Shown piece by piece: positions 47,757-56,243 of a stretch of 64,000 bases of DNA. Each line of letters starts with the position of its first letter. Positions within the stretch are counted from its first letter, which is position 1. A program made the position numbers and the translations under genes. This stretch comes from an uncultured Fluviicola sp. (GTDB taxonomy: Bacteria; Bacteroidota; Bacteroidia; Flavobacteriales; Crocinitomicaceae): contig NZ_CAMLDC010000014.1 of NCBI RefSeq assembly GCF_946478805.1, positions 57,165 through 121,164 of the forward strand. Reading direction: 5' to 3'. The notes below the pieces were generated by a model that saw nothing but the letters and a program-made list of their open reading frames with translations, had not been told where the DNA came from and made no database searches.

Positions 47757-48332
47757 ATGAGTAATGAAAAAATGACACCGCAGAAAAGTATTTCCATTAT
47801 TGAGGATGCAATGCGTAAAGCACAGCAAGAGAAAACCGGAGCACGTTTTTACCTCATTTTATGGGGAACGCTCATTATTGTTTATGCTCTCACCAACTTT
47901 AGCAGTTTGCATTATCCTTCTCCTGCTGCTTTGACACTTTCCTCGCTTTCATGGATCGTTTTTCCACTAGGTGGATTGTTATCGATCCTACGTACACGCA
48001 AAGATGACAAGACCGAAACGACAAAACCTATCAACGACAGCCTGTATATGTTTGCTTGGGGTGGCACGGGACTTTGCATGGGAGCTATCGCGTTTTTCGC
48101 GTTTACCTTCAAAAATGCGGATATCATTCCTCCGGTAATTCTACTTATCTTTGGCTTTGCTGCATTTGTAACGGGTGGTGTTACACGTTTTTATCCATCG
48201 CTTGTGGGAGGAATTATCAGTATCCTTATCGGTGCAGCAGCATTCAATTTATCACTCGAATACCAATTGCTTGCAGGTTCTGCCGGAATATTAGCAGCTA
48301 CTGTTATTCCAGGATTATTAATGAAGAAATAA
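47757..48332 (+). CDS. uncharacterised four- to five-helix membrane protein
   Basis: 191-aa inner-membrane protein, family not recognised. A short cytoplasmic N-terminus (about 35 residues, charged) is followed by helices at about 38-55 (FYLILWGTLIIVYALTNF), 65-85, 100-120, 128-145 and 150-185. Its stop overlaps the start of a winged-helix regulator gene (TAATG), so the two are co-translated. The context suggests that the regulator controls this gene or senses through it, which is inference. Confidence 0.7.
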   Translation: MSNEKMTPQKSISIIEDAMRKAQQEKTGARFYLILWGTLIIVYALTNFSSLHYPSPAALTLSSLSWIVFPLGGLLSILRTRKDDKTETTKPINDSLYMFAWGGTGLCMGAIAFFAFTFKNADIIPPVILLIFGFAAFVTGGVTRFYPSLVGGIISILIGAAAFNLSLEYQLLAGSAGILAATVIPGLLMKK

Positions 48333-48655
48333 TGCTGAACCAACTCGACAGTCTTCTGCACTCCCAAACACGTCTTGCTATCATGTCTCTCCTCATGAAC
48401 CTGGAGGAAGCTGAGTTTATTTATCTCAAAGAGCAAACAGGTGTTTCGGCAGGAAATCTGAGCCTGCAACTCGAGAAACTTCGTGCCGGCGAATACATTG
48501 AGATCCGAAAAGGCTTCAAGAAAAAGTACCCAGTGACTATTTGCAACGTTACTGCGAAAGGACGTGAAGCTTTCAGGCAATATGTACTCGATATCAAGCA
48601 ATACCTAGAGCCAGGAAGACAAGATGAAGTGCATGAAGAAGGACTAGCTGGATAG
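48332..48655 (+). CDS. winged-helix transcriptional regulator (ArsR/MarR-like, HTH_34 type)
   Basis: 107-aa DNA-binding protein. N-terminal LDSLLHSQTRLAIMSLLMNLEEAEFIYLKEQTGVSAGNLSLQLEKLRAGEYIEIRKGFKKKYPVT spans helix-turn-helix and wing: recognition helix SAGNLSLQLEKL, wing KGFKKKYPVTICNVTAKG. It has no effector domain or cysteine metal site. The start overlaps the stop of the membrane-protein gene by one base, and the pair probably forms one operon. No terminator is evident before the convergent lipA. Confidence 0.85.
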   Translation: MLNQLDSLLHSQTRLAIMSLLMNLEEAEFIYLKEQTGVSAGNLSLQLEKLRAGEYIEIRKGFKKKYPVTICNVTAKGREAFRQYVLDIKQYLEPGRQDEVHEEGLAG

Positions 48656-48716
48656 CATGGAGAATTTCCCGGAAGGAAAACCGCATAAACAGTAAAAACC
48701 TGAATTCAGAAGTTAG

Positions 48717-49598
48717 TTACAAATCAAAAATATGTTTTTCAGCATGGTAGGAAGAACGAACCAAAGGACCACTTTCAACGAAACGGAAGCCCATTTCCAA
48801 TCCCAGTTTCTCGTATTTTTGGAAACGTTCCGGCTCTACGAATTCAACGATCGGTAAATGTTTCGGAGTCGGTTGCAGGTATTGGCCTAAAGTCAGGATA
48901 TCCACCCCAACAGCTCTAAGATCTTCCATTGTTTCAATGATTTCCTCATCAGTCTCGCCTAAACCAAGCATCACTCCCGATTTAGTTCTCATTCCGCCTT
49001 TTTTCAAACGGAACAACACTTCCAGACTGCGGTCGTATTTTGCCTGGATGCGTACTTGTTTTGTCAAACGACGCACCGTTTCCAGGTTATGTGAAACAAT
49101 TTCAGGAGCCACATCAATGATTTGTTGCAAATTCTCCCATTTCCCGGCAAAATCAGGAATCAGGGTTTCCATTGTCGTTCCCGGACTTTGGTGACGAACC
49201 GCTTTTACGGTTTGAACCCAGATTCCGGAACCACCATCTTTCAAATCATCGCGATCCACGGAAGTTATTACAGCGTGCTTGATTCCCATGGTTTTGATCG
49301 AATGCGCTACTTTTCCGGGCTCGAATTCATCAATTGCATCCGGTTTCCCTGTTTGTACAGCACAAAAACCACATGAACGCGTACAGATATTCCCCAGGAT
49401 CATGAACGTAGCAGTTCCTTCGCCCCAGCACTCACCCATATTCGGGCAAGATCCGCTTTCACAAATGGTATGTAATTTATGCTCATCTACTAAAGCACGT
49501 ACCTTCTTGTAATTCTCACCGATGGGTAATTTTACGCGCAGCCAGTTTGGCTTTTTGATACGAACGTTGTTTTCTGCTGTTGTTATTTCTTCTGACAT
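48717..49598 (-). CDS. lipA: lipoyl synthase
   Basis: Radical SAM enzyme inserting two sulfurs into octanoyl groups; 293 aa. The auxiliary cluster ligands are Cys46, Cys51 and Cys57 ([12 protein letters not shown]); the radical SAM triplet is Cys72, Cys76 and Cys79 (CTRSCGFC). The C-terminal RSSYHAE motif carries the Ser that ligates the auxiliary cluster. It is full length. A -7 box lies at 49659-49666, leaving a 60-nt leader. lipB is not in the window. Confidence 0.98.
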   Translation of the reverse strand: MSEEITTAENNVRIKKPNWLRVKLPIGENYKKVRALVDEHKLHTICESGSCPNMGECWGEGTATFMILGNICTRSCGFCAVQTGKPDAIDEFEPGKVAHSIKTMGIKHAVITSVDRDDLKDGGSGIWVQTVKAVRHQSPGTTMETLIPDFAGKWENLQQIIDVAPEIVSHNLETVRRLTKQVRIQAKYDRSLEVLFRLKKGGMRTKSGVMLGLGETDEEIIETMEDLRAVGVDILTLGQYLQPTPKHLPIVEFVEPERFQKYEKLGLEMGFRFVESGPLVRSSYHAEKHIFDL

Positions 49599-49658
49599 AG
49601 TCGTGCCTTTCCCTTATTCAAAAATTCAGTAACTTTGACCCTGAAAAGTTTGATTCTA

Positions 49659-49666
49659 CAAAAGTA
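49659..49666 (-). promoter_or_regulatory. TAnnTTTG -7 box of lipA
   Basis: The minus strand reads TACTTTTG 60 nt before ATG 49598. There is no TTG at standard spacing, so this is a modest call. Confidence 0.4.
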
Positions 49667-49789
49667 CAAAGAACAAACAAACGAAGTGGAAAAAGTTTAA
49701 ACCGTTCAAAAAGTTCAACTCTTTTAAGAGTTCAATTGAAACTGAATATTGAACACTTGAACTTTTTCACCCAATTAAACATACAAAGT

Positions 49790-50194
49790 ATGCCGACATC
49801 AACAGTAAAATATTTAGGAGGGTTGCGAACGGAATGTACGCATCTTCAATCCGGGACGGTGATTCATACTGACGCTCCCACAGACAATCATGGAAAAGGA
49901 GAGAAATTTTCTCCGACTGACCTGGTTGCAACTGCTTATGCTTCTTGTATGATGAGCATCATCGGGATTTACTGCAATGAGCACGGTTACAATTACGAAA
50001 ACGGCTTTGCAACAGTGACCAAAATTATGGCTTCTTCTCCAAGAAGAATCGGGAAACTGGTGATTGACATCGACCTGAGAAACAATGGATGGGATGAAAC
50101 AACCATCGAAAAAGTAAAACGTGCTGCTTTGGCTTGTCCGGTGGCAAAATCAGTTAGTGAAGATATCGAACTTGAAATCACATTCAATGTATAA
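49790..50194 (+). CDS. OsmC/Ohr-family protein
   Basis: 134-aa protein of the OsmC superfamily, usually thiol-dependent peroxidases. The family motif DLVATAYASCMMSIIGIYC carries one conserved Cys, and ALACPVAKSVSEDIEL carries the second. The N-terminal TSTVKYLGGLRTECTH strand is typical. ATG 49790 is used; an in-frame ATG at 49736 would read through a GTTCAAAAAG-type repeat tract. Its end overlaps rlmB by 8 bp. Confidence 0.9.
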   Translation: MPTSTVKYLGGLRTECTHLQSGTVIHTDAPTDNHGKGEKFSPTDLVATAYASCMMSIIGIYCNEHGYNYENGFATVTKIMASSPRRIGKLVIDIDLRNNGWDETTIEKVKRAALACPVAKSVSEDIELEITFNV

Positions 50195-51014
50195 TAAGAA
50201 AAATGACCGCGAAGAAAGAGGCGGAGGATTCAATAAGGACAATAACCGTGGCTTCGACCGCAAACCGAAAGAAGATCCGTCGGATATCATCTATGGAATC
50301 CGAGTAGTGATCGAAGCGATCAAAAATGAAGTTGAAATCAACAAAATCCTGATCCAAAAAGGAATTGACAAGGATTTGTTTGAAGAGTTGAGAACAGTTT
50401 TAACCGGTAAAGAATACCAGTTGCAGTTTGTTCCGGTTGAAAAACTGAATAAACTGACAGCGAACAATCACCAGGGAGTGATCGCATTTGTTTCTCCGGT
50501 TGAATACAAAAACATTGAGGAATTGTGCGACCAGTGGCTTTCTGAAGGAAAAGAACCGTGTATTTTGGTCTTGGACCGCATTACAGACGTTCGAAATTTC
50601 GGTGGAATAGCCCGCACGGCAGCTTGTATGGGAGTTGATGCGATTTTGGTTCCATCAAAAGGAAGCGCCTTGGTTTCTGCTGATGCAATGAAGACATCTG
50701 CAGGAGCATTAAATAGTATCCCGGTTTGCAAAACTGATTTATTGAAAAACAGCTTATTCTACTTACAACAAAGTGGATTTCAATTGGTTTCCTGTACGGA
50801 GAAATCCAAAGTAAGTGCTGAGAATTATGCGTTTTTTGGCCCAACGGCAATCATTGTCGGATCGGAAGAAGACGGAATTTCACATGATCTATTAAAAATG
50901 TCGGATGTGCGCTTAAGTATTCCAATGGCCGGAGATATTTCTTCTTTGAATGTTGGGGTGGCAACCGGAATGATTCTATACGAGCGCTTGAAACAAGTTA
51001 AGGCTGCGAAATAA
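50187..51014 (+). CDS. rlmB: TrmH/SpoU-family RNA 2'-O-methyltransferase (RlmB type)
   Basis: Knotted SpoU methyltransferase, probably forming Gm2251 in 23S rRNA; 275 aa. A charged, Gly/Arg-rich N-terminal tail (about 1-30) precedes the substrate-binding domain starting DIIYGIRVVIEAIKN. SpoU motifs are LDRITDVRNFGGIARTAACMGVDAILVP, IIVGSEEDGIS and LSIPMAGDISSLNVGVATGMILYE. Start 50187 overlaps osmC. RlmB versus TrmH-like rRNA target is inferred from the N-terminal domain. Confidence 0.9.
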   Translation: MYNKKNDREERGGGFNKDNNRGFDRKPKEDPSDIIYGIRVVIEAIKNEVEINKILIQKGIDKDLFEELRTVLTGKEYQLQFVPVEKLNKLTANNHQGVIAFVSPVEYKNIEELCDQWLSEGKEPCILVLDRITDVRNFGGIARTAACMGVDAILVPSKGSALVSADAMKTSAGALNSIPVCKTDLLKNSLFYLQQSGFQLVSCTEKSKVSAENYAFFGPTAIIVGSEEDGISHDLLKMSDVRLSIPMAGDISSLNVGVATGMILYERLKQVKAAK

Positions 51015-51079
51015 GACTTGATAGACTTAAGACAGAAGACTCAAGACTTGATAGTCGCCTTCTGTCTTATTATAAACTT
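51013..51079 (+). terminator. GACTTAAGAC-word hairpin after rlmB
   Basis: Words GACTTGATAGACTTAAGAC, AGAAGACTCAAGAC and the complement CTTCTGTCTT. The clear stem is 51029-51038 with 51059-51068 (AAGACAGAAG). It is followed by TATTATAAAC and then the RDD gene. It shares the word family of 4929-4993 and 51677-51756. Confidence 0.5.
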
Positions 51080-51093
51080 TAAAAACCATCAAA

Positions 51094-51669
51094 ATGAAAA
51101 CCATCGAAAATCTAAGGGTTGAAAAAACAACCTATAAAAAAGAAACAGACGAAAACGGAAACACTGTAAAAGTTCCTGTAACAAAAATGGTTGCCAGACC
51201 ACCGGTTGTTGTTAGTCAAGGGGTTCGCTTCGGGTACTTCATGATTGATGTCGTATTCTTCTATATCCTGACATTTATAATCGGATTAATAATCGGAATC
51301 ATCGTCATGGCAACAGGCAATGCTGATCTTTTAAGAGAGGGCTCCGGTTTCATCAAGTCTCTTGATCTGATGGGATATCCGATCTTTTTTCTCTATTATG
51401 CGATTTCTGAAGGATTGGGCGGAGCCACTTTAGGCAAGCTCATTTGCGGGTATACCGTTATTGACGAACAAGCGAACAAAGTGAGTTTTGGAAAAGCGAT
51501 GCTAAGAACCGTTTGCAGATACATTCCTTTCGAACAATTTTCCTGCTTCGCAGAACGCGGCTGGCACGACACTTTGTCTAAAACATACGTGGTCAAACGA
51601 TCTGAAAAACTAGAATTGCAGAAATTACTCGGAACTTTTTCAGGTTCACAACAAGATATTTTGGATTAA
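51094..51669 (+). CDS. RDD-family membrane protein
   Basis: 191-aa inner-membrane protein. RDD signature: the first helix begins GVRFGYFMIDVVFFYILTFIIGLIIGI (Arg and Asp positions of the RDD name), the second and third helices follow, then EGLGGATLGKLICGYTVIDEQ and FGKAMLRTVCRYIPFEQFSCF, with WHDTLSKTYVVK closing the domain. Some RDD proteins are Na+/H+ antiporters, but the function here is unknown. The N-terminal 40 residues are charged and cytoplasmic. Confidence 0.88.
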   Translation: MKTIENLRVEKTTYKKETDENGNTVKVPVTKMVARPPVVVSQGVRFGYFMIDVVFFYILTFIIGLIIGIIVMATGNADLLREGSGFIKSLDLMGYPIFFLYYAISEGLGGATLGKLICGYTVIDEQANKVSFGKAMLRTVCRYIPFEQFSCFAERGWHDTLSKTYVVKRSEKLELQKLLGTFSGSQQDILD

Positions 51670-51676
51670 AACAAAT

Positions 51677-51756
51677 GACGAAAGACCGAAGACGAAAGAC
51701 CGAAGACGAAAGACTTTTAATAGTCCAATGTCTTCAGTCTCGTGTCTGATGTCTTT
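51677..51756. repeat. 14-bp tandem repeat and complementary words between RDD and SDR genes
   Basis: GACGAAAGACCGAA is repeated 2.7 times (51677-51714), followed by complementary words GTCTTCAGTCTCGTGTCTGATGTCTTT to 51756 (split here for length). The whole lies between two convergent genes and can pair into a hairpin. It is the clearest member of the GAC-word intergenic family. Confidence 0.7.
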
Positions 51757-51762
51757 AAAATC

Positions 51763-52524
51763 TTACAAATGCGTTCCCCCGGAAACCTCAATTCGCTGAC
51801 CGTTGATCCAACGCGATTCATCCGTACACAAGAATGCCACTACATCGCCAATATCATCCGGAAGCCCGGCTCTTCCAAGCGCAGTTGAATCTGCAACCAT
51901 TTTGTTGTAATCTGCATTATCGCGCACTGCTCCACCGCCGAAATCTGTTTCGATTGCCCCTGGAGCCACACAATTTGCACGAATCTGGCGGATTCCTAAT
52001 TCACTTGCCAAATAGCGCGTATATTGCTCAATTCCCGCTTTCATCGAACCGTAAACAGAATAACCCGGAGCCGTAAAACGTGCCAAACCACTTGAAATAT
52101 TCACAATTCCACCTCCTTCGTTCAGGATCGGAAGAATTTCCTGTGTCAGGAATACGGGTGCTTTGAAGTGAATATCTGAAAGCGTTTCAAAAACCTCTAA
52201 TTCCGTAGCGCCAATCGGAGTACCTAACCCAATTCCGGCGTTATTTACCAGGAAGTCAATTTTATCCGAACCGAATTTGTTTGTAAGAGCTGTACGCAAA
52301 TCCGCTCCAAATTGCTTGAATGTGTCCACTTTGCTAACATCCAATGCAAGAGCCAGTGATTTTACTCCTTTCGCCTCCGTTTCTGCAACAACCTTATCTG
52401 CTTCTGCTTTGTTTGTGTGATATGTAATAACCAAATTGATTCCTTTATCTGCCAATTTGTTTGCCATGCTTCTTCCAAGACCACGACTTCCTCCTGTAAT
52501 CAATGCTAATTTGTTTGTTTTCAT
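51763..52524 (-). CDS. short-chain dehydrogenase/reductase
   Basis: NAD(P)-dependent oxidoreductase of the SDR family, 253 aa; substrate unknown. Cofactor motif TGGSRGLGRSMANKL, then NNAGIGLGTP, catalytic Ser in VNISSGLARF and the YxxxK pair in SVYGSMKAGIEQY. C-terminal CTDESRWINGQRIEVSGGTHL is typical of the classical group. The start at 52524 gives MKTNKLALITGG; an upstream in-frame ATG at 52674 lies in repeat DNA. An AraC-type gene precedes it on the same strand, probably its regulator. Confidence 0.93.
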   Translation of the reverse strand: MKTNKLALITGGSRGLGRSMANKLADKGINLVITYHTNKAEADKVVAETEAKGVKSLALALDVSKVDTFKQFGADLRTALTNKFGSDKIDFLVNNAGIGLGTPIGATELEVFETLSDIHFKAPVFLTQEILPILNEGGGIVNISSGLARFTAPGYSVYGSMKAGIEQYTRYLASELGIRQIRANCVAPGAIETDFGGGAVRDNADYNKMVADSTALGRAGLPDDIGDVVAFLCTDESRWINGQRIEVSGGTHL

Positions 52525-52544
52525 CTGATTTAAATTTGATAAGA

Positions 52545-52552
52545 CAAAGGTA
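52545..52552 (-). promoter_or_regulatory. TAnnTTTG -7 box of the SDR gene
   Basis: The minus strand reads TACCTTTG 20 nt before ATG 52524. No TTG is found at standard spacing, so it may need an activator; the neighbouring AraC-type gene is a candidate. Confidence 0.45.
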
Positions 52553-52614
52553 TACAGGGAAAACACCCATCCATTTGCATGAAGCAATCCAACAGTTGCA
52601 AAAATCAAACTATT

Positions 52615-52730
52615 AATTGAGAATTGAAAAATTGAGAATTGAAAAGAAAAACTCATTTCAGCCGAAAAATTCAAAACCTTAAGATAAATTCAAACACTTT
52701 TCAATTATCCATTTTACACTTTCAATTCCT
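52615..52730. repeat. GAATTGAAAA-word repeat between SDR and AraC genes
   Basis: GAGAATTGAAAAATTGAGAATTGAAAAG (about 52618-52645, written here in joined words of the unit GAGAATTGAAAA) faces CTTTTCAATTATCC and ACTTTCAATTCC at 52698-52730. Same family as 19570-19680 and 53690-53788. The right part directly follows the AraC stop codon. Confidence 0.6.
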
Positions 52731-53645
52731 GAATGAGTTCGGAGTGATCTGAGTGTGTTTCCGGAAGAAATTAGAGAAATGGGCAACTTCTTCAAATCCC
52801 AGGCAATAACCGATCTCTGAAATAGTCCAATTCGTCTGTTTAAGTAAGATTTTAGCTTCTTGTGCAATCCTGTTCCCGATAACTTCTGTTGTTGTGCGCC
52901 CGGTGTTTTCTTTCAAAACCTTATTCAGATGATTGACGTGAACAGCCAATTGGTCTGCATAATCTTTCGCCGTCCTTAGCCCGATACGCTGACGATTGGA
53001 TTCGATAGGGAATTGCCGCTCCAATAATTCCACGAACATGGAACTCACCCGTTCAGAAGCCGAATGCTTTGGATACAAGATAGATGCGGGCTGCAATTTT
53101 TGTCCGAAATGAATGAGCTCCATGACATAATTCCGGATCAAATCATATTTAAAAGAATAATCAGAGGCCTGTTCGTTTCGCATTTTTGAAAAAACAGTTC
53201 TCAAATAATGGAACTCCCTTTCTGATAATTCAAAGACAGGAATGCCGCCTGGAGTGAAAATAGGCAGTTCATCCAGGATGAAACCGGTATTGGACCTTGT
53301 AATAAAATCCGGACCGAAAACGCAAAATATGGCATTGTGATCTTCATCATCAGAAGTGTAATTATAGGGGACTTTCGGCGTAGCAAAAAGCAAGGCATAC
53401 TTCTCAATATCAATTACTTTATCAGCGTATTCCGCTTTACTTCGACCCTGAATTAAACTGATCTTATAATACAGGCGTCTATTGTATGGCATTTTCCCCT
53501 TCTTCCCGTTCTCTTTGTCAAGAGCCAATAATTCCCTGGTATCAAACACATTGAATTGCCCCAACTCTTTACTGATTCCTTCGGGAACCAAAGGCGAGCC
53601 ATTACAAATTGTCCGATAAAACTCTTCTAAACTGATAAACTCCAT
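52722..53645 (-). CDS. AraC-family transcriptional regulator
   Basis: 307-aa regulator. The N-terminal 190 residues look like a cupin-type sensor domain (RLYYKISLIQGRSKAEYADK, then FGPDFITRSNTGFILDELPIF). The C-terminal AraC DNA-binding domain begins about residue 200: DYADQLAVHVNHLNKVLKENTGRTTTEVIGNRI is the first HTH, and WTISEIGYCLGFEEVAHFSNFFRKHTQITPNSFR the second. It lies upstream of the SDR gene on the same strand. The inducer is unknown. A -7 box lies at 53666-53673. Confidence 0.92.
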   Translation of the reverse strand: MEFISLEEFYRTICNGSPLVPEGISKELGQFNVFDTRELLALDKENGKKGKMPYNRRLYYKISLIQGRSKAEYADKVIDIEKYALLFATPKVPYNYTSDDEDHNAIFCVFGPDFITRSNTGFILDELPIFTPGGIPVFELSEREFHYLRTVFSKMRNEQASDYSFKYDLIRNYVMELIHFGQKLQPASILYPKHSASERVSSMFVELLERQFPIESNRQRIGLRTAKDYADQLAVHVNHLNKVLKENTGRTTTEVIGNRIAQEAKILLKQTNWTISEIGYCLGFEEVAHFSNFFRKHTQITPNSFRN

Positions 53646-53665
53646 GGATGTCGAATTGCAAAATT

Positions 53666-53673
53666 CAAATATA
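53666..53673 (-). promoter_or_regulatory. TAnnTTTG -7 box of the AraC-type gene
   Basis: The minus strand reads TATATTTG 20 nt before ATG 53645; TTG is 24 nt further upstream. Confidence 0.45.
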
Positions 53674-53689
53674 CTACAATTTAAACTGG

Positions 53690-53788
53690 ATAATTGACAA
53701 TTGAAAAGATGAGATTATTCTTAGCAGATCGATTCAGGCAACTTTAAGTAAACCTCTTTTCAATTTTTATATTCTCCATTTTCAATTA
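53690..53788. repeat. GAATTGAAAA-word repeat between AraC and DUF885 genes
   Basis: TAATTGACAATTGAAAAGATGAG (53690-53712, quoted in two words) faces CTCTTTTCAATTTTTATATTCTCCATTTTCAATT at 53755-53788 (also quoted in parts). The right block matches 19646-19679 almost base for base and overlaps the DUF885 stop codon at 53782. Confidence 0.6.
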
Positions 53789-55506
53789 GCAAGCATCATC
53801 TCCCGGATATCCCTTACAGGAGCACTACCATAGCTGAGGAATTTTTCGTGGAAGGCTTTCAAATTAAATGCTTTCCCTTGTTTCTTCATCATTTCCTCAC
53901 GCAGTTTACAGATTTCTGTGAACCCCGCAAAGTAACTGCACAATTGCACCTGGCTCAAAGTCGCTCGTTTCCACTTACCCTCGGCCTCAGCTTGTTGTTG
54001 ATATGCCTCGTTTATCAATAAGTTCATTGCCTTCTCCTTGGTGAAATTCAAATTGTGAATGGAATAATCCAAAATAGTATTGCAAGTCGTTCGCAAATTC
54101 CATTTGTAATACATCAGCCACATTTCAGGACTATTATTGCCGTAGCCGTTTTCAAGCATCATGAGTTCCGTATACACAGCCCAACCTTCAACCATTGCGC
54201 CATTTCCAAAAATCGATTTGATGATACTCGGTGAATTGTTACTGTAAACCAATTGCGTGTAATGACCAGGAACCGCTTCGTGGATATTCAGTATCTGCAA
54301 GACATAATCGTTGTATTCCCGTAAGTAACTTTCCGATTTTTCAACTGACCAACCGTTCATGCTTCCTACATTGTAATAGGTATTCCCTCCTTTGTCGTAA
54401 GGGCCCGGAGCGGAAATGGAAGCACCGGCAACTCCGGCCATGTAATCTGGTTCTCTGCGCACAACCAATGGTTTCTTCGGATCCAGATAGATCAGGTTTT
54501 TATCTCTTACGAATTTTTCCAGTTCAGGAATCTGCTTTTCAATGTCTTTCTGGAAGTTCTCCGGTTGTGTGTGCTGCAAGGAAATCTGGTCGATCAATAG
54601 TTTCACAAGTTCATATTCATTTTCGGGCATCGGTTTTTGTCCCATATGCTTATCCCAGATTTGTCTTGAAATCTTCACCATTTTTTGATGCAATTCCTTC
54701 TTATGGGTTAATGCGCTTTGGTAGATCTCTTTTGCCGAATTATCGGATTGAATATCGAATTCGAATTTTTTGGCGTAGAGTTTACTTCCCAATCGGAAGC
54801 TTCTCGGGTTCGGATTGGAACGTTTTTCCAACCAGGATGCATAATCGTTGATTGCCTTCTGAGCAGCTTCACTTCTTTGAATCAATTCCGTTTTCTCTTT
54901 CCCACTCAATTTGGACTTCTCCAAACCGGCCGGTAAATCGACCGCAAAAACAGACAATCCGCCGCGATTTTGTTCAATGGCCAATTGCGTATGTTCTTTC
55001 GTCGGATTTTTGATATTTTCTTTTGCCGCTTCGTAATAAGCAGGAACATTTTTCAGACGAATGGAGAAGTTTCGCAAGCGTTCGTCCAATGGTGCATAAT
55101 TATTGGACAGCATTTCCGCAAAACCACCGCACACATTGTAATTGGACGGATTCCATTCTCCCGATTTGAAAGAACTTTGTTCCCATACAGAACCATTCAG
55201 GTAGTTTTCAATCAACTTATAATCAATCTTATTGGCATCAGAAAGCTCATCTGTTCGAAATTCGTTGAGCTGGTCCAATTCTTTTCGGATGAACTGCTTT
55301 TCTTTTTCCTTTCGCGCTTCATTTGGAACTACCAGAACGGAATCGAATTTATGATACCCCATTCCACTCGCCCAGGATGGATTCATTTCCCACAGGCGCA
55401 GCACGAATGCTTCTTTGTATTTGTCGAAATCAGCGTTTACGCTCTTTTCCTGAGTTTGACAAGCAGCCAAAACACCAAGAATTGCAAAGAAGATCCATTT
55501 TTTCAT
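53782..55506 (-). CDS. DUF885-family exported lipoprotein, probable metallopeptidase-like
   Basis: 574-aa lipoprotein (MKKWIFFAILGVLAACQTQEK, Cys16). DUF885 hallmarks are present: HEAVPGHYTQLVY, an HExxPGH-type motif thought to bind zinc, then EGWAVYTELMMLENGYG and the downstream Tyr/Arg-rich region. The N-terminal part is helical with GMGYHKFD and YNVCGGFAEML. The family is seen as M32-like carboxypeptidases, but activity is rarely shown. It is monocistronic, and the 3' end overlaps an intergenic repeat. Confidence 0.9.
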   Translation of the reverse strand: MKKWIFFAILGVLAACQTQEKSVNADFDKYKEAFVLRLWEMNPSWASGMGYHKFDSVLVVPNEARKEKEKQFIRKELDQLNEFRTDELSDANKIDYKLIENYLNGSVWEQSSFKSGEWNPSNYNVCGGFAEMLSNNYAPLDERLRNFSIRLKNVPAYYEAAKENIKNPTKEHTQLAIEQNRGGLSVFAVDLPAGLEKSKLSGKEKTELIQRSEAAQKAINDYASWLEKRSNPNPRSFRLGSKLYAKKFEFDIQSDNSAKEIYQSALTHKKELHQKMVKISRQIWDKHMGQKPMPENEYELVKLLIDQISLQHTQPENFQKDIEKQIPELEKFVRDKNLIYLDPKKPLVVRREPDYMAGVAGASISAPGPYDKGGNTYYNVGSMNGWSVEKSESYLREYNDYVLQILNIHEAVPGHYTQLVYSNNSPSIIKSIFGNGAMVEGWAVYTELMMLENGYGNNSPEMWLMYYKWNLRTTCNTILDYSIHNLNFTKEKAMNLLINEAYQQQAEAEGKWKRATLSQVQLCSYFAGFTEICKLREEMMKKQGKAFNLKAFHEKFLSYGSAPVRDIREMMLAN

Positions 55507-55611
55507 CCTGAAAATTTTTAGAACAAGGTAATGAAATTTTTAGATGTCTTGCGTACTGAAAATGATAGACGGTTACCACAAATGTGGTGGAAGGTTCATC
55601 ATGAAGGGATG

Positions 55612-55657
55612 AATTATCAAGAGGATTTCAGTTTTCCAACATATCCTCTTGATAATT
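55612..55657. terminator. AATTATCAAGAGGAT hairpin, sister of 1971-2017
   Basis: Perfect 15-bp stem, arms 55612-55626 and 55643-55657, 16-nt loop. It differs from the 1971-2017 copy by a G-to-A in the left arm matched by C-to-T in the right. It lies 31 bp past the KTSC gene stop. Confidence 0.65.
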
Positions 55658-55687
55658 GATCATTACCTCATTCATAATTCTTATAAA

Positions 55688-56140
55688 CTAAACCTCTGCA
55701 GCCATTCCTTTACTCGCCATGCGGTAAGTGTGCGAAGAAAAGACGTGTCTACGGGCAAAACGCTCCGGAGTTGCAGATTGTGTCAACTTCTTGTAAATAT
55801 TATTCGGAACGCCGAAATATTCAAAAACCTGGCCATTCAGGAAAGTCACTTTCAGTGTCAATCCCTTGTAATGGAAATCAGCAATCATAGAAGTATTGAT
55901 TGTTTCCAAATACTCCTCCATGTTCTGCTCCAAGGTTTCCGGAGCAATGCTCACTAAGAAATGATATGCATCAATGATCTCCAAACTTCTTTTCTCCGCT
56001 TCAGCCTTCAGGGGATCTTCTTCCTGGAATTTATCCGGATGCCATTCCTTTACCAATTTTCGGTAGGTTGTTTTCAATTGAGCTAAGCTGATTTCCTCTT
56101 CTACCTGGAATAATTTTTTGTAAGCTGCAACACGTTTCAT
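55688..56140 (-). CDS. J-domain protein with C-terminal KTSC domain
   Basis: 150-aa cytoplasmic protein. The first 70 residues are a J-domain with His34-Pro35-Asp36 (LVKEWHPDKF), so it should stimulate a DnaK-type ATPase. The last 60 residues are a KTSC domain: FHYKGLTLKVTFLNGQVFEYFGVPNNIYKKL, a small fold found in nucleic-acid or lysyl-tRNA synthetase-linked contexts. The fusion suggests Hsp70 recruitment to a nucleic-acid target; that is inference. It is followed by a hairpin and preceded by the DEAD-box gene on the same strand, 103 bp away. Confidence 0.88.
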   Translation of the reverse strand: MKRVAAYKKLFQVEEEISLAQLKTTYRKLVKEWHPDKFQEEDPLKAEAEKRSLEIIDAYHFLVSIAPETLEQNMEEYLETINTSMIADFHYKGLTLKVTFLNGQVFEYFGVPNNIYKKLTQSATPERFARRHVFSSHTYRMASKGMAAEV

Positions 56141-56243
56141 TTTATTTTGATTTTAAGTCCCGATGGTTATCGGGATCAGGATCTCAAATTGGAAGATTGA
56201 AATCCTTGATTTGTTCTTTTTATTTGTCTTGTTGTATATTGGA

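Noticed and set aside
48056..48331. Long upstream extension of the winged-helix regulator
   Set aside because: It overlaps the membrane-protein gene in another frame; ATG 48332 gives TAATG coupling and the expected N-terminus.
51677..51714. 14-bp tandem repeat as a short coding repeat
   Set aside because: The unit length is not a multiple of three and it lies after the stop codon of the RDD gene between convergent genes.
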